Shown piece by piece: positions 36,501 to 51,164 of a stretch of DNA of 64,000 bases. The stretch's first letter is position 1; each line of letters opens with the position of its first letter. The stretch is taken from the NCBI GenBank assembly GCA_948099385.1, contig CANUEZ040000068.1, positions 1,527,001-1,591,000 of the forward strand, in the 5' to 3' direction. This DNA is from Fasciola hepatica. Lineage: Eukaryota > Platyhelminthes > Trematoda > Plagiorchiida > Fasciolidae. The translations under genes were made by a program, and so were the position numbers. The notes beneath the pieces were generated by a model that was given only the letters and a program-made list of their open reading frames with translations, made no database searches and was not told the origin of the DNA.

Positions 36501-39500
36501 GGCTGCAGTGTGCACATGTGTTGGTCAGCTGGCTGGGCCAAACTATATACACAACATTGTAACGAGAATGTTGTAGCTCCAGAACGAAGCGAGTATCAAA
36601 CCGATTGGGTCAACCAGGCGGGAGCAGCAGACCAAATAACAAAAAGTAACTATGTCGGGAGCATCCAGTAACGAACGAAATAACCTGCTGACTTGTAACT
36701 GGAACTTAGCGGGTTCTCAAACAGTCTGCAAGATAGCCCCTCTGGGGAACTACTAATCAAGCCGTGGGCCGGAGGAATTGGAGCAGAAAAAGTATGTAAA
36801 AGATTCAACCCAGTGAATTCAAGCACCTAGGCAGAACGGAACTGAAATCCTCAGGCATCCGGAGGATCGCGGGTGCTTCAGAGAGATATGAAAAATGGAT
36901 AATATCAGTGGTTGTGCATGTTTCAACAGTTTCACTTGTCTCACTGCCCAAATGTAGGTGTGTCTCACTCGTCTCTCTTCCTCGGCTGCAATATTACCAA
37001 AGGCTACCATAGGTCACTCCAGCCTGGTAAGTGAATTACCGGTGAAGTTGAGCTGTTTAGTGATGATTGTCCCAGCGGATCAAACATAAACAGTGGAGCC
37101 CCTTCAAGTTAACCAGAGAGGTAAACGTAGTCGGTCGCACCTTGGGCTCACTGATATCCCTAATCAGAGATACAGTCAGTCAGAAATACAACGTAAACTG
37201 AAGCTAATGAAAGCGTGAACACTGCTGACAAATCTGTCTGCTTTTTCTCTAGTGCATGTGCGCTTAGCAAATCCGGTGATGCAACTTGGTGGCTCGTAAG
37301 TCTTCATTCAACGGGTTAATCTCGCCCTAATAGATCTTGAAATTTATCTGCACACAGTTTAAATACCAATATCCTGGAAACAGCACACTTCTATGGAACT
37401 GGACTTAATTCCCATATTTTGCTGCCGCACCGATCTTGGTCCATGGTTCCATAAAAGAGGGGGATATTACAAAACACGTTCTTCGCGGTCAATATATAAA
37501 TATACCTATCACACGCCGGAAGTCCTTTGTTTGAACCTCTTTGCACAAATATTAGTGTAACGAACGGTAATATTTCTTCTAATGCGCCATAAAACCAAAA
37601 TAATATAACATTATACGGAAAACAAATCAGTTTAGGAATTTTTATCCACTTTTCGTGTCTCTAGGTGTAAAACACTACGCGAGTGCATGGAAGACTCACT
37701 GTTGACTAAGGTATGATCTAAAACAGATGTAGGAGTTTTCACACGAAGTCTATGAAAAGGGGCACTAAGACCGAGGCTTATGGGAGATTTCAATACCAGG
37801 AGTATTTTGAATAAATTGACAATGCTCATCCGATTTTTCGTTCATTATACGGAGACTGTGGTTTCTTGCCGGGTATGTTTACGATGGTTTATAGTAGATT
37901 GCTGACTATCAATTCAGAACACATTCACGGAATGCGTGCTCTGCAAATGGCCATGGATCTTGCCAAAAGGTCATCTAAATGCATTTTTTGTCACATGAAT
38001 GGAAAAGCAAAAATGCCTGACCAATTCATGGAATCAGGAAACTATTTTTATTCCTATTAGCACCTAAGATCTAAGGAAAAGCATTCACTGATTGACTACC
38101 GGAAAGGTGATTCGTTATTTCACAAGCAAGCACCTCTCGTTGATTATATTCAGCAAAATGAATGCTCTCACGACATTATTTGGCTTATGATGAAGGAGTT
38201 TTCATTCCTTTTCACCTTGTTAAGTTCACATTTCTGACTATTCCACTATGCTTGAGACTGATCAACGTTCCCGTAAGACGTGAAGCAGACACGCGCGGAA
38301 AAAAACGCTCAGCAAAAAGGGAGATAGCCTACTCGTGTCGGCTGTGACTCAAAACTATGCTTCTCGGCTTCCAGTTCCATTTGATTCCGGTGGATATTCA
38401 AAGTGGACGATGCTGACGAAGCAACTGTATGAAATGCTGTGTTTTGCCACGGTGCTGTTCTATTGAGAGTTGGACGTTGACTTTCTGTGATGAATATATT
38501 TCAGGAAGCTTTATGATAGAACAGCTAGTGTTTTGATTTTTTAGTTCGATAATTTGGATAAATTATCGAAAAGATCATCAAAAAATCTGCCTTTGAGACT
38601 TATACGCAATTGACAATAAAATGGTTGTAGTATGATACACAGTATACACCAGCCACAAGGAGGCATTCAAACGTGGGATTTGTACCATCAATTTGACGGG
38701 CATGTGTAGAACCAATCCGCTCGATGAGTGTCCCAGAAGTGATGCGACTGATCAGATCGTGAGATGATCTTTCGTCGCATATGACGATGGTGCGTGTGTA
38801 ACCACGACAATTCCAAAGAGGCGATCCTGTGCGTTGACTGCGTACTAATGAATAATAGAACGGGACATAACAGCTATCAAACCGCCTTCAGAGTAAAACC
38901 CCCGGAGAATGGTTCCCCTAACTAAGACAGGTGGTCTGTTTGTTATTTATCGAACTCCAAATAAACCTGAAAATTGAACAGTGCATTCGTTTCATTCCTA
39001 TCAAGGAGGGTATTAGGATCAGTCTACAGTATTTGATGGAGTAATTTTGAATGACCAGTCAGGAATAGTCTGTAGGTTATACATAATATAATTCGACAAC
39101 ATAACACTTACATTGATGACTGAATGCACTGTCTATAATAAGTAAATTGGTGAACAGTTCATATCAGCTGACACACACTGTCAAGTTATTCGTAGACCAA
39201 ACCTGTATTTATTTTAAAAGTACCAGACAATCTGAAGGTTTAGGTGATCATCAATCTATCCATTCGTAAGGCCAAATGAGGTTTTGACAGGAAAACACAT
39301 TTTTGAGTTTGTTCTGAAGTAACGAAGAGCAAAGGGGTTTTTACCATCATAGAGAGAAGGCTGAAAAAGCTCTGCGGCTAACAGAATTCTAGAGTTTTGG
39401 TCACAATGGCTTCTTTTTCCCACATCTCTAATTGTTCTCCGTAGAACAGTGCGGTTCGTATAACTCAGAATATTCATTGTAATGTCTATAAATAAGTCTG

Positions 39501-42500
39501 AGTTGCAGTTACCCAAAAAGTTCAGCAGGAAATGTTAATAAATTTTAAAGTCTTAAAACTGACCTTTTGGATACCTGAGCTGATCTATTGTTACGGTGAG
39601 GAAAAACACCAAAGGAATATTTAACTCGAAACAGCACCCAGGGTAATCAATAACACTGTGTTTATGCGAATAATTATTAAATCGTTATTGGATAGCTATA
39701 TCGGCTGTAAGCTGAGCTCTACCAGTACAAGCTACTTACCGGAATATACCCGTGTTATTAACAAACTTAGTTGGTTAGAAATGCTTACGTGAAATCTAGG
39801 ACACTTATGATTGCTCTTGTTAGCAGAGAGCCACCAAAAAACCCTATATTCAGAGGTTTGAAAATGAAAATGTAACACAACATACAGTTGTTACAATTAT
39901 CCAATCCAAATGTGCTTGACGCTTAAAGTGCATATGTTCAGTCTTATTCATGTTCATACGAGAGTGGCATATCTGCAAGCAGGTTTTACCATGTCAGGAT
40001 ATTTTTGTTGTAAGTAATATGATATTGTATCTAGATTATAGGGCTAATTTTCCCCGGAAACTCATGACCGGCTGAGTGGTAGGTACCGCTCATCAGGTAT
40101 GCGTTTCAGGTACTCTCCTGCTCAACCTTCCATATCATTGAGCACTGTATATTAGATTCATCACCTTAATCTCTTTGAATCACGGTGGGCGGCGGCTTAC
40201 AAGAATGAAAAGTCCATTTTTAGAACCACAAAGAGATTTTTCGAAAGTATATCTTTCTTACTGCGAGGTCCGAGGAAGCAGGTAGAAATGTCCCACGCGT
40301 GGTGACAGACATTTTTTGTAGGTAGTAGTTCTTTGTCGCCAGGTATGAGCTTGGGTCACGTGGCACCAGACCGCTAGACGAGAGGTCGGTCAAATTCCTT
40401 ATATCGATTGGACCATACCAATCTCCAGACGTAATAAGACACAAATTACATCATTCTCTATTAGTTGTTATCCTAAATTCACGATCTGCAAATAAAAAAC
40501 TAGTTAATGGATCATTCATCTGGCAGTTCAGCTCACCTGCTGCTTTTGTGAATCAGTCAGTAAGCCAGAGGACTCGCACGAAGAGATCGCTTTTAAAAGG
40601 TTTATTTCGCATGGGTTTCAGTCACTTCTGTTGTTCAAGTACACCGGTTTACGGGCGTTCACAGACATGCTTTTAGATGTGGTCACACCGGTTATATTTA
40701 GAATCATGTGTGGTATTCATCGTTGGCTCATCCCTTTCGGAGTCATAGTAAAGAATCGATGATTGTAAACTGATGAGCCGTTTCAAAATAGATAATGAAT
40801 CAGCGGTAGTTTCCACGCTCATTCAAGGGTTATCACTGCATGACAGAACAACACACAGACGAGTAACTGTCTCGTCTTTGCGTCTGGAACACATTCACAA
40901 TGAGATGCATTGTTGCTTTTGTTGGCAGCGATCTGAAATGTGTTCGTTTGATTAGTATTTATTGAATTGTCTAGGTTTTCTGCTGATGAGCGTATGTGGG
41001 GTCAGTTTGACAAATCACTCTCTGTTAGGGACAAGATAGCATGTTTCATCTCCAACTACAGTGAGTGTTGAATCCATAGTTCAGTATTTAGAAGGAAGGC
41101 AGGCTTGTACGAATGAACGTGTATCCTGTAGCAACGCACGCTAAGCACACGCACAGGCCAGCAAGTGAAAAAGCAAACACGTGTGCAAGGGTTTGAGTCA
41201 TCGATGTATGCAATCGAAAGGGTAAGACAAATGTACAACCGGATTAGGTCTTGCAAGGTTGTGTAACACGTGATACGACCAGTTCGGTCAGTGCTGTCCG
41301 CGATGAAGCGCGACAAACGTTAACCCTGCGTACGAACACAGGCGTGCGTCCAAGATTGCATGGGTCTCAGATCAAGCGGGCATATGCATCAGCACATGGC
41401 TGCTCAAGACAAACACAACAGTGAGGTCATCACCGTGCAATTGGCGATGCGTTTTTATTAGTAATCAAAGGTTCGTTACGTATCCACCCGATTGATTAGG
41501 CTCAGGAAATTCATGTAACACATACATGAAAATCTCTAGTAAACAGAAGGGAGGACTAAATATATTTTGCATTAATTGTTGAAGCGAGTATCATTGACGA
41601 AATAAATGTGGTGATCCGAGTTGAAAAACACTGAATATCATAATGACAGTAAATCAATAATTATTATCTCACTGAGATTTTAAATGACGAATTACAATAC
41701 CCAAAAAGGAATGACTTTGCTTTGTCGGCTGTGCAGTTTAATCAAGAATGCATTTGAACTCACTGGACAATACTACAATATTCAGGTTTGGAGATGAATA
41801 TCAAAATAAATTTGATTCCTTTCTGATGATCCCTTTTCGAATTGGAAACTCAAAAATTATTAAAAATGACGTTTTCCCAGTAAACTTCATTTCAAATCTA
41901 CAACGCACTTACACACCCGATGGTTTTACCATAATGAATGTGAACCAGAGGTAAAACAAACAACCACTTTCCGGTTAAATAACCGTTCCATGTCTTTGAG
42001 TAACAAATCGCATTAGTAAAGGCACACTGTAGCTCATAAACAAGGCTCAGAAGCGATTTTCTAACAGTATGATTATCTTGTGTAATGCTATTGTTTTTTA
42101 CTTCCACGCCTATGTTTCTCCATGAATTAGCATGGCCATGAAGTCTAAGTTTCGAGGGAGATTATCGATTTATTGAAGTTAAAGATCACTGTCTTGTTTT
42201 GACGGTGATCCTCCACATGTGGTTCGTGAAAAATCTACGGAAAAGGACGGGTCTGTGATTTTCGTGTTTTTTTTTAACATTTTTACGCTACACTCACATC
42301 TACGTAGATCTGAGTTCTGAATGGAAATCGTAAATTTGACATAACCTGAATATTTTTTTATGCTGAATAACTGACTGTTTCCTATAGCCATTGCTGGTAA
42401 GTTTGATTTGAAAGTTGGTTACTGGATTAGTAGAGCAGACGCGTATTTTAAAACCAGACTTATTCCGTTTTGGCTGAAGCTGTGAGTTACCAAGCTTTGG

Positions 42501-44930
42501 TTGAGCAGAACTGAAAGAGTTTTATTTGAATATCCAATAAAATTGCTGATTGCTCTTTAGCGACCGCGTTCCGTTGCGCCTAATTTTCTTTGCATATTTG
42601 TGAACCATGAAAATTGTGTTCTACATGGGGAGTTATGAAGGAGAGTGTTCCTTGTTTTCACGGTCCTTTCAATGTGAGCCGTGGACAAAATTACGACTTC
42701 ACTTTCAAAATAGGTTTGCAGCAAACTTTTGGTATTTTTAACCTCCTTGCTCCTTCTCCTCTAGTGCAAGTATGAAATGGGCAAAAGTAATGCGAAATGA
42801 TGGATAATTATTTGTAGGAGGGAAGGATTTAAACATTTTTTCGAACAATTATTTAACTGAGTAGGTGACGCCCGAACGAGGTTCGGAGTGCATCGAAAAA
42901 GCGGTAACCGAAAATTCGGCTTATAAATTTCCACCGACAGCGCAGAGTTACTAACATCATATCTTCTAGTTCGTTCATTTAATTGTTTCACTGAACGCAT
43001 AGGGGAATGCAAGTAAATTTTCGTTTAAATACTTTAGTACAAACATGCTGCTTTCCAGGGACTAGTTATTGGGTTGTGGCAAAATTTTAAACGTTTTGCC
43101 CTGGAAAACCATGAGTTAACGATTTCAAGTATCGTAGCCGTTGGTTAACAGGCTATCTGACTCTTGTCTTATGCCACGGAAGGTCAGCTACTTCATACTT
43201 CTTGGACAAGTCCTAAGGTAACTGTTGCGTGGATTCTTCTAGCCAACTTGGAACATGATTCTAGTCTGCAAGCTGGTGATTGTTCGGATGCATCGTATCA
43301 TAATGAACCTCAGCGTGATCAGTTCTCGTGTTCGAAGAGAGGAATATCGAATTTTTTAGGGACCCAGCAACTGAGGTAACTGAAGATGGGACAAATGTTT
43401 ACCTGGACATCACAAATGATTGGGTACGGACATGAGATTTTCTGGTAATTTTTAAACTTAACAGATTTACGTTTTTTATTCATGTGAACAATCACTACCT
43501 ATCAAAATAGAGAACTTACGCTCTGGTGACTGTTGAATAACTGTGTGAAACATTTTTGTTCACGAAAGTGAATTTAAACAGGGATAGAAAACACTTTAAA
43601 ATTCTTAGTTCTTCGGCTCTCTGTAATACAACAAATTCGATAACCATAACTGTTCCACCTTCTATGAGTTACAGGGTTCACAACTCTTCATAAAACCAAT
43701 AAGCACTGTAAGCAAAACCCTTTCGACCGTCAACTTTGACCGTTTCGATTGAATTCCACTCAGGTTCGTACGACCTAGCTTCTTTAAGCCTTTCTAGGGT
43801 GCTCCTGCTCGGTGTGGCTTAATTCGCGTCTCGAACAAATTTCAAAAGAATTCAACTGATTGACGTATTAATCCGAAACACGGTTCTATAATCAGTACAA
43901 CGTTATTGAACAATGAATAGACAAAACATACGGCCAAATTTTGAACCGAGCGAGACACAGATCGTGGATAGTCAAATTTGCTGTTAAACCAGGCGGGAGC
44001 GTCCTATGTTCATTCAAACAAATTCAGGTCAATGTCAGAAAGTGGGAAACGGATAAAACTGTTCAAATCACACGAAAGAGTCAGATCAAATCCATGTGGA
44101 TAAAATAAAACCATATTGTCACGCTACGTCAGATTGGATTAGGGACCAATCACGAATCGGGACTGAGTTCAGTAAAATGACCAACTTTGTGCCAACAACA
44201 CGGGAGAATGACTTGGAAGAGATTCACATGTAGAATGTGACTACTAACAAGCTGTTAGTAGCCAGTAAGAAAAACGTTTAGTTTGTACGAAACGTACAGG
44301 CACTATTTAAACGTTTTGGCCGGGAAACATACATTTGTCGATTTACTATTAGTGCGGTGTTATTTGCGCGATCTGTCATCATTTGACCAGTGCTTCAACT
44401 TAGCACATACGGAAGGGGGTGAACATAAAATTGAGCCCAAATCATTATGACGCTTCGTAAATATATAACATTTATAATCCGCACAGAGTTTGCCATAATA
44501 TATATCCTGTGTCACTTTCCCTCCTTCCCCAAGTCTACTTTTGCGTAGTGGTCGCTGCGTTATATTACAAAATACTCTTGCTTTTTTCCACTTAAACTTA
44601 ATTCGAGATAGTTCTCCGTGGGCTATAGATGACAACTGCATACATGTGTTATACTATACACCTAACGAATTTAGGGCTGACTGCTCATTATCCACCGCGG
44701 AAATTCACTGTTGGATAGACGAAAAACCACTGTTTAAAGCGGGTTCAAAACCAACTACTCTATTTAATGATTCATTAGGCAAAAGTAGAGCTCAATGATG
44801 TAATACAAATCATAGAAACACCACTTTGCGCTTGTCTCATCTGACTGGCTAAAAACAATTTATATGCACAGTATTCCAACTAGTGATCTAATGTATTTGT
44901 AGTGCTCGACTTATCTGAGTAAAAATCTAG
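36501..44930. other. Long stretch without a recognised gene
   Basis: The stretch 36500-37200 is relatively GC-rich without readable motifs. The rest is AT-rich with random-looking open frames of at most 93 codons. A hairpin with 11-bp arms lies at 38545-38570. A segment near 38405-38445 (GACGAAGCAACTGTATGAAA) faintly resembles a Penelope-like 3' end, but no coding sequence supports it. Confidence 0.4.
38545..38570. repeat. Hairpin with perfect 11-bp arms
   Basis: TTCGATAATTT, loop GGAT, AAATTATCGAA. The arms are exactly complementary. Confidence 0.85.
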
Positions 44931-44935
44931 GAAAG

Positions 44936-45870
44936 TTGCGAGTTCTCTCAGATAGCCTGAACGGCAGCATAGCAATTTTTCGGATAATCCTTGCACTTTC
45001 AAAGTGTAACATGCTTCTTCAGGACTGGATTGGCTCACCACAAAATCTAGTCTTAGCAGGGGAAACTCTAGCCGAAGTTGACAAGTTTTATTACCTGGGC
45101 AGTTACATTTCATCAGGTGGACAGATGTTAGATGATGTGTCATCGCGTATTCACAAGGATTTTGCCAACCTCCGTCATCTGTGGCTTCTGAATGACATCC
45201 GATTGTCTATTAAGGGTCGAGTGTACAATGAGACGGTTGGATCCTTTCTTTTAAACTGCTCAGAAACATGGCCATTAAGAGTAGAAGATAGGCGAATGAT
45301 GTCGGTGTTCGAGCACTAGTGGCTCCGTAGCAGTGCCCGAGTATGGTGGGAACACTATCAGCAATGCTGAGGTTAGACGTAAGGTGTTGGGAACCCGAGG
45401 TCAGTCTGTGGATCAAGTGCTGAATCTAAACAGGTTTGGACGTGTGTTACTCACACCCACCGATGGACCTCCTCAGCGTACGCTGTTCTCTGAGGTAAGT
45501 AGTGATAGGAAGGTAGGTCGAAGTGGACCGTGCATGACATGGCAAAATGGTACGAAAACCTTGACGAATGGACTTGACCATGTAGGATGTGTTAGACTTC
45601 TAGGTTGGAGTCCACGCGACCCACCTACCAAATGGTTGAAGATATTAAGTGCTATGGCTAGGTGTCGCAGCCGAAGACGTAGTAGCACTCGGACTTGTTC
45701 GTTATCCTCTTTCTTTACGCTTAAAACTTTGTTTTTCTTCAAATCTTTTTCCCTTTATACTTCTGTTTTTCTCTTGACGATGCTGCTAGGTAGCAACCTA
45801 GACCCGAGAACAGAGTTGCTAGGTTATTGGTTCTATAAACTGAAGAGAACTGTTGGACGATAGGTCGCAC
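44936..45870 (+). pseudogene. RTE/SR2-type non-LTR retrotransposon, 3'-terminal fragment C (longest)
   Basis: Two frames cover the ORF region after the RT catalytic core. The frame 44936-45319 reads LSKCNMLLQDWIGSP, LAGETLAEVDKFYYLGSYIS, FANLRHLWLLNDIRLSIKG and CSETWPLRVEDRRMMSVFEH. These match 'PSKCKMLLQDW', 'FxYLGSCISPGG', 'FANLRHLWRRRDIRLSIKGRVYN' and 'CETWPLRAEDVRRLSVFDH' of SR2/RTE. A frameshift near 45320-45335 leads to the frame 45333-45863: ISNAEVRRKVLG, CMTWQNGTKTLTNGLDHVG and LLGWSPRDPPTKWLKIL. The insertion probably begins near 44935, consistent with 5' truncation during target-primed reverse transcription. The end (45700-45870) is pyrimidine-rich 3' UTR-like sequence with a CTAGGT/ACCTAG hairpin. 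Confidence 0.88.
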
Positions 45871-48800
45871 GCACGTTACTGGGTTATTCTCAGTGGTTTT
45901 ATTCACGTTGGCGCTTGCCATAGGGGGACAGCTATATAGGAGCTCTTTGAAACAAACACGTAGCAAGAAAACTTCAGTGTTTGGTTTATCGATCTTGCTA
46001 GAAGATACCTTAAATTTTTGCTTGCAGTCTCTTATAGAAAACTAATTGCTATGACAAAATAAATCCAACCGACATTTGAACACGTCACTAATAAAATACA
46101 CCCAAAGAATAAGTATTAGTTGAATTTGACTCTCCATCACACCACATCTTCAACATGAAATTGGAAAACCATGAATCATTACAGAGCAAACGAGGCTTCA
46201 GAAAAATAGTAATCCTTGCAATTAGCGGATAAATGATAGAAAGTTATCATTTCACAAATGATTTACCTTTATCCTCTGAAAAAATGTGCACTATAGATGA
46301 GGACATGATCCTTTGATCCTTTCTGATTAGGAATTAAGTAATTCTTTCTTCGTGGTTTGAAGTTTATGAAATTATTCTATTAATTTAGTCAAACTTACAC
46401 TCAGATAGTGGTGAAATTTTGTGCCAGGTAAAACCTAATGATTGACCGACGGCCACCAGTTGTTAGAAGATGGTACTTGGTACTGATATCAAAATCAGAA
46501 CTCATGGACTACAATTTACAGGGTATCTTTGCTTCTTGTGTGAAAGGACGTGAAATCCAACCAGGAAAGCATAGCTACCGAAGGTAATGGCCTACTTGTT
46601 TTCAAACACCGTTTTACATGACTTGCCTGCGTAATTATCCAGGTTATCTATTTTCCCTGGATAAGGTGGTTCTTTGATTTACCAGCTGAATATCATTGCA
46701 AAACAGCGACCATAGACAGAAAAAGTAAGTGCAAGGTAATTTTATGAGCGGACTAGCTTATAATCCCTGGGCGGTGGCTGCCCTTTGTATGGTATCCACA
46801 ACTGAGTAAGCAAAGGAGAAACACGGACCCACGGGAGAAATCTGTATTCAGAACATGAATAATTCAAACGAACGAATACTGTCAATCTATATCAGCCTGC
46901 TCGTGACTGATGGAGTAGGGTATTTCAGAGTACAGTACACGCGGCTATCACATGCGCGTTTAAAGCGGACGGAAAAAGAATGTCCACGGATGTCCATGGC
47001 ACACGGATAAGCTTCACAACATCATGTGATGGAAATATCGATACAACAACTCGAACTGTAGCTTTCGTGTTTGCAATAAATTGGCAGGGTAGATGGAACA
47101 GAAGGTTCTATTCCTTTTGATAAATGATTTGAATACGCTAAAAGTCTGACCATTGGTGTATTTTTACTGGACTGATTCGATAAGAGCGGATCTGTCATTT
47201 CAATCACATAGAGGTCGATAGGGAAAAGTTCACTCCAAGAATTTGCTTGTTAACCACTGTTTTCTTCATTCGCTTTTCGGGAATAATTAGGCCGCTAAGC
47301 AGAAAAGCCAAAAACTAGTTTCATCCAATCAGGAATTGGATCTTTCTTCTCGAAAGGAGATGAAATACCTGATTGATCCCTGTCTATCAGTAAGTGATGA
47401 AAGCCAGCCGTTGAACTTTCAACCAAGTCAATCGAATCTCGGCGGTGTCCAAAATAAATCATGGTTCTCCAGTGATTCAGCCATCTGTTTGCACATAATT
47501 CGGATGTTATATATTTTTCCGGCCGCCCATTTGGCACGATCAACTTTCTTACGTAAAAATGACAAGAAGTAAGACAGGATAAGCTTTCATCCGTCAAGTG
47601 AGGAGTGCACAGAGTGTAAGATAATGTTCGATTGGTCGTCTACCCGAACAATACAGTCTTGTTAGTCCCACAATCTGGCACATCTGTAGCAATAGCATGC
47701 AGCACATGATCGATAGTGGGTGCGTAATTCTACACACATCTGCATGAAGGATATGGGAAAGTCATTAGGTATGTTGACAAACGATACGAATTTAAACGGA
47801 AAAGCACTTAATATGCAAACAGCTCAACCTCACTCAGTAGCGTGGGTCACATTGGTTGTAAGAGACGGAAGCTGTCCCTAATACCCATTTCACGGATCTT
47901 TCTGCACTTTAGATTATTATGACAATGGGAGAAGGTGATTATTTGGGCTGTCTCTCCAAGTGTAGTTCAAAGAGGAATCGACGGTAATTTCAGAAGCTCC
48001 TTCCGAAAGACAAATATGAGTCTTCTGACAATCAGCCTATCCTCAGCAGGAAAACAGAAAAGCGAGAAGATAACCCAGGATTAGAGCAGCTTATCAAACT
48101 GTCATCTATATTCATTGGAAGCACACAATGAGAATGGTGTTCTTGAGGATAAGTTAAATGACCTTAGGCACCTTGGGCACCCAAATGCTCAGGTACCCGG
48201 GATTAGATCTTAGTAAAGTGCAAGCAAGCAGATGAATGATATGAAAGGCCGTGCATTCTTCATTATCTACAAGTCTGGAAAAGAGAATGCAAATAGGTTA
48301 CACCTGTTCATCTTCGCATTGCACTCAACCCTGACGGCATTTTATACACAATCTTTGCTTCAAATTTTTCACAAGTTTATGACGTGAATGGGATGCTTTT
48401 ATCCGACAGTTTTCTTTTCACATGAGCGGATAAGCTGCGTTCGAAATTTACACTAAATGACGGGCAAACATGTTTTTATATTTGAAGGAACCCTCATGTT
48501 CATATACTTGAACTGAGGTGTCGGTAAACCATATCATTTTCACTCACCTTATTCCTCAATATTATATACCGTAGCGTAAAATTGCGTTACCGGGTGAATA
48601 ACTAGATCGAATCAATATTTAAACACTTGTGATTAAGTCCCTCATTGCTCTGAAGTGAAGTTAACAACCTCTTCGTTGGATATAATTCGGGAAAGTAAAA
48701 TAAAGGTGACGTGTTAGGCAACAATTCTTTTTTGCGAGAACTTGCTTGAGCATATATTTCAACAACAGTTCAGCCAACAATGCTCCATGATTTGGAAAGC

Positions 48801-51160
48801 CCGCTCCAGTAAAAAGGTACTTACACTGAAGGGGTTCGAACATATATATTTCTTCATTTTTTATACCAAATATCTTTCGTGTTATCATACACTTGATAAA
48901 TTGATAAAATTGGTAATTCTGCCAGACAAAATGCTTGGGCTGCACTTGAAGCCATCCCACTAACTCATTAGCGGTATCGGCAACAGGAATGAGTGTTTCT
49001 AAGACGCTGTGTCAGAACACAACACGGTGTGTTTCAATACGTATCACTGGATATAATCTTACCTTTATACTTCAGTTTCAACTCTGAACCAGGAGTCATA
49101 AGAAATGTAATAATACACAGTGTTGGTCATAACGTGGTCAATCAAAATTCAAGTAGAAATTTACTACTGAACCTTTGCAAACTTCAGCAACATAGCGGCA
49201 TTGGTTCAAAATGCGTGGTCCGTGGCGAATCGGAACCTAGGTTTGCTCGAAACCACGTGCCCATAAAATAATATCTTGCATTATATCAAAGCAGTAGTGA
49301 AATAACATAGTTGACATCGCTCCTTATTATTCTTGTAAAGCACTTAAAGAAAGAACAACAGAGTCTGCTGTTCTCGACGTTTATGTGCCTAGCATTTCAT
49401 TGGATAAAAATGGACTGAGCTGCATGCGAATTGTCTAAATGCAAGCAATTTGGTAACATTTCTTGTTTTTTATTTGGGTTTGTGTCGGCCGGCTGTATGG
49501 TTGTGTGCCTGTGATGTTTTGACACCAGCTTTCTATTGCATCGGTAATAAGGTGAACAGAGTGTTTATTTCGAACACGAACAAGCTCTTGTTGTATTTCA
49601 CTTATAGCGCCTCAAAAAGAAAAAAATGTTACTTCGTGTGCATGAGTAAATTTTAGTCATTCACTTGATAAAACAGTCACTGGTGTTTTGTTCATTACAT
49701 CTTGGCCTTATGTGGTTCATCGGTAACTCTAGGAATTATATAAGGCCTTTGCATCCACACAACCTATGTCGGTTATCAAAGAAGCTTGTGGGCTTTGAAC
49801 TACTGAACCCTATTAGGGAAACAGTTCAAGTGGTGCTTAAGCTAATTCACTATTCTTCACTGTGCAATCCTAGTGTGGACTGGGCATATTCGGACTGATG
49901 ATTCCCACGGGATAGTTGCGTTTTAAAGGTTCTTCCAGTGCCCCCATTGAAGAATTGAGCGATTACACTGCGTGATAAGTCTGTTGGGAAACACATCACG
50001 AGAACAAACAGATTGAGGTACTTACGTCCAGCTTCTGTGATAAAACAGGGAACGATTCAATTGGCATAACAAAAAGATACTGTAAATTGTTCACAGAATC
50101 CAGTTCATTCAGTTTTCTCTTATATTACACCATTTTCGTCCATAAAATGTCAGGCTTACGTTGAAGTTTTTGAACTGATGCTAACGAACAAGAAAAAAAA
50201 AACATTTCGATGACAAAATTTTGATGTCTTTATTTGTAGAACAGCTGTTTTTGGTGATTCGAAAAGTTGTGATAAATAATGATAACGATTTATTTACACT
50301 AACGAAAAACCAGTTTTACCTAGTCAAGGACGTTGAGCATCCCGTTTTAGCATAATCCTGAGGAAACCTGATACTTGGTTTATTGGTTCATCAACTGCTT
50401 TTAATAAACATGACGATGATATTGATATCCAAACGGGTTTGTTGTGGTTGCCTGCAGTGGTCGGAGGACAACTTTCGTAGAATTCAGTCTGAACAATAAG
50501 AACTTGGAATTCTTTCCCACTGCCAGTCAATTTTCTCTTCGGCAACTTTGAAATGGCCATGACCCCCTCCAAGAAATACTGTGCAATGTTAACAGTTAGT
50601 CAGGAGTGTGTAAAATTTAGCGTGTTTTGTGTGGTTCACTATCAGTTGTACATCATCTTTCACTTACAAAACTCAGGATATCCGGCCAACCTTGTACTCT
50701 GAAGCTTTAGACTCGAGTTTAGCTCTTATAAGGACAATATACGTTTAACTCTAAATGAATGCCTCCCACATAGCCAGGTTTTTTACTCTGGACCGACCAT
50801 CATACCCACACTAAAACCTGCTTTGCTTTTGATATTTGTATATATCCGTGTACATCTCAGATACTTTCGCGTAGTTTTGGAGATTGATGATAAGTTTCGC
50901 TTGGCTGACTGTTCGTCGAACTCCACCCTCCATAACCAACCTTGCACTCGTAAGAAATGTACCACCAATCGTCAGAGCCAGTAGCGAGGAATTGTGAAAT
51001 ATATACAAATATCAAAAGTGCAAGGCTAGTTGCGTCCCAGTTTTTCTCCGAATTCCTGAGTTGGCAGAGGCATTCGCCTGAAGTTACCGGTACAATGATT
51101 TGTCTCCCCTAGGAAGTTGTCAGGCAATGCTGGCCGTTATCAAGAACGACATCCAAACAA
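45871..51160. other. Long stretch without a recognised gene
   Basis: AT-rich. The longest frames are 100 codons at 47295-47597 (minus) and 99 codons at 48661-48960 (minus). Neither shows a domain, signal peptide or motif that I can name. Confidence 0.4.
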
Positions 51161-51164
51161 ACTT

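Noticed and set aside
38405..38450. Second weak Penelope-like 3'-end resemblance
   Set aside because: Based on a few bases only; no ORF relic of that family is adjacent.
40340..40400. tRNA-like wording on the minus strand (TCTAGCGGTCTGGTG)
   Set aside because: The candidate B box is too close and matches poorly. No tRNA fold is seen.
47295..47597. Minus-strand frame of 100 codons that looked exon-like
   Set aside because: No coherent splice sites or protein family could be recognised.
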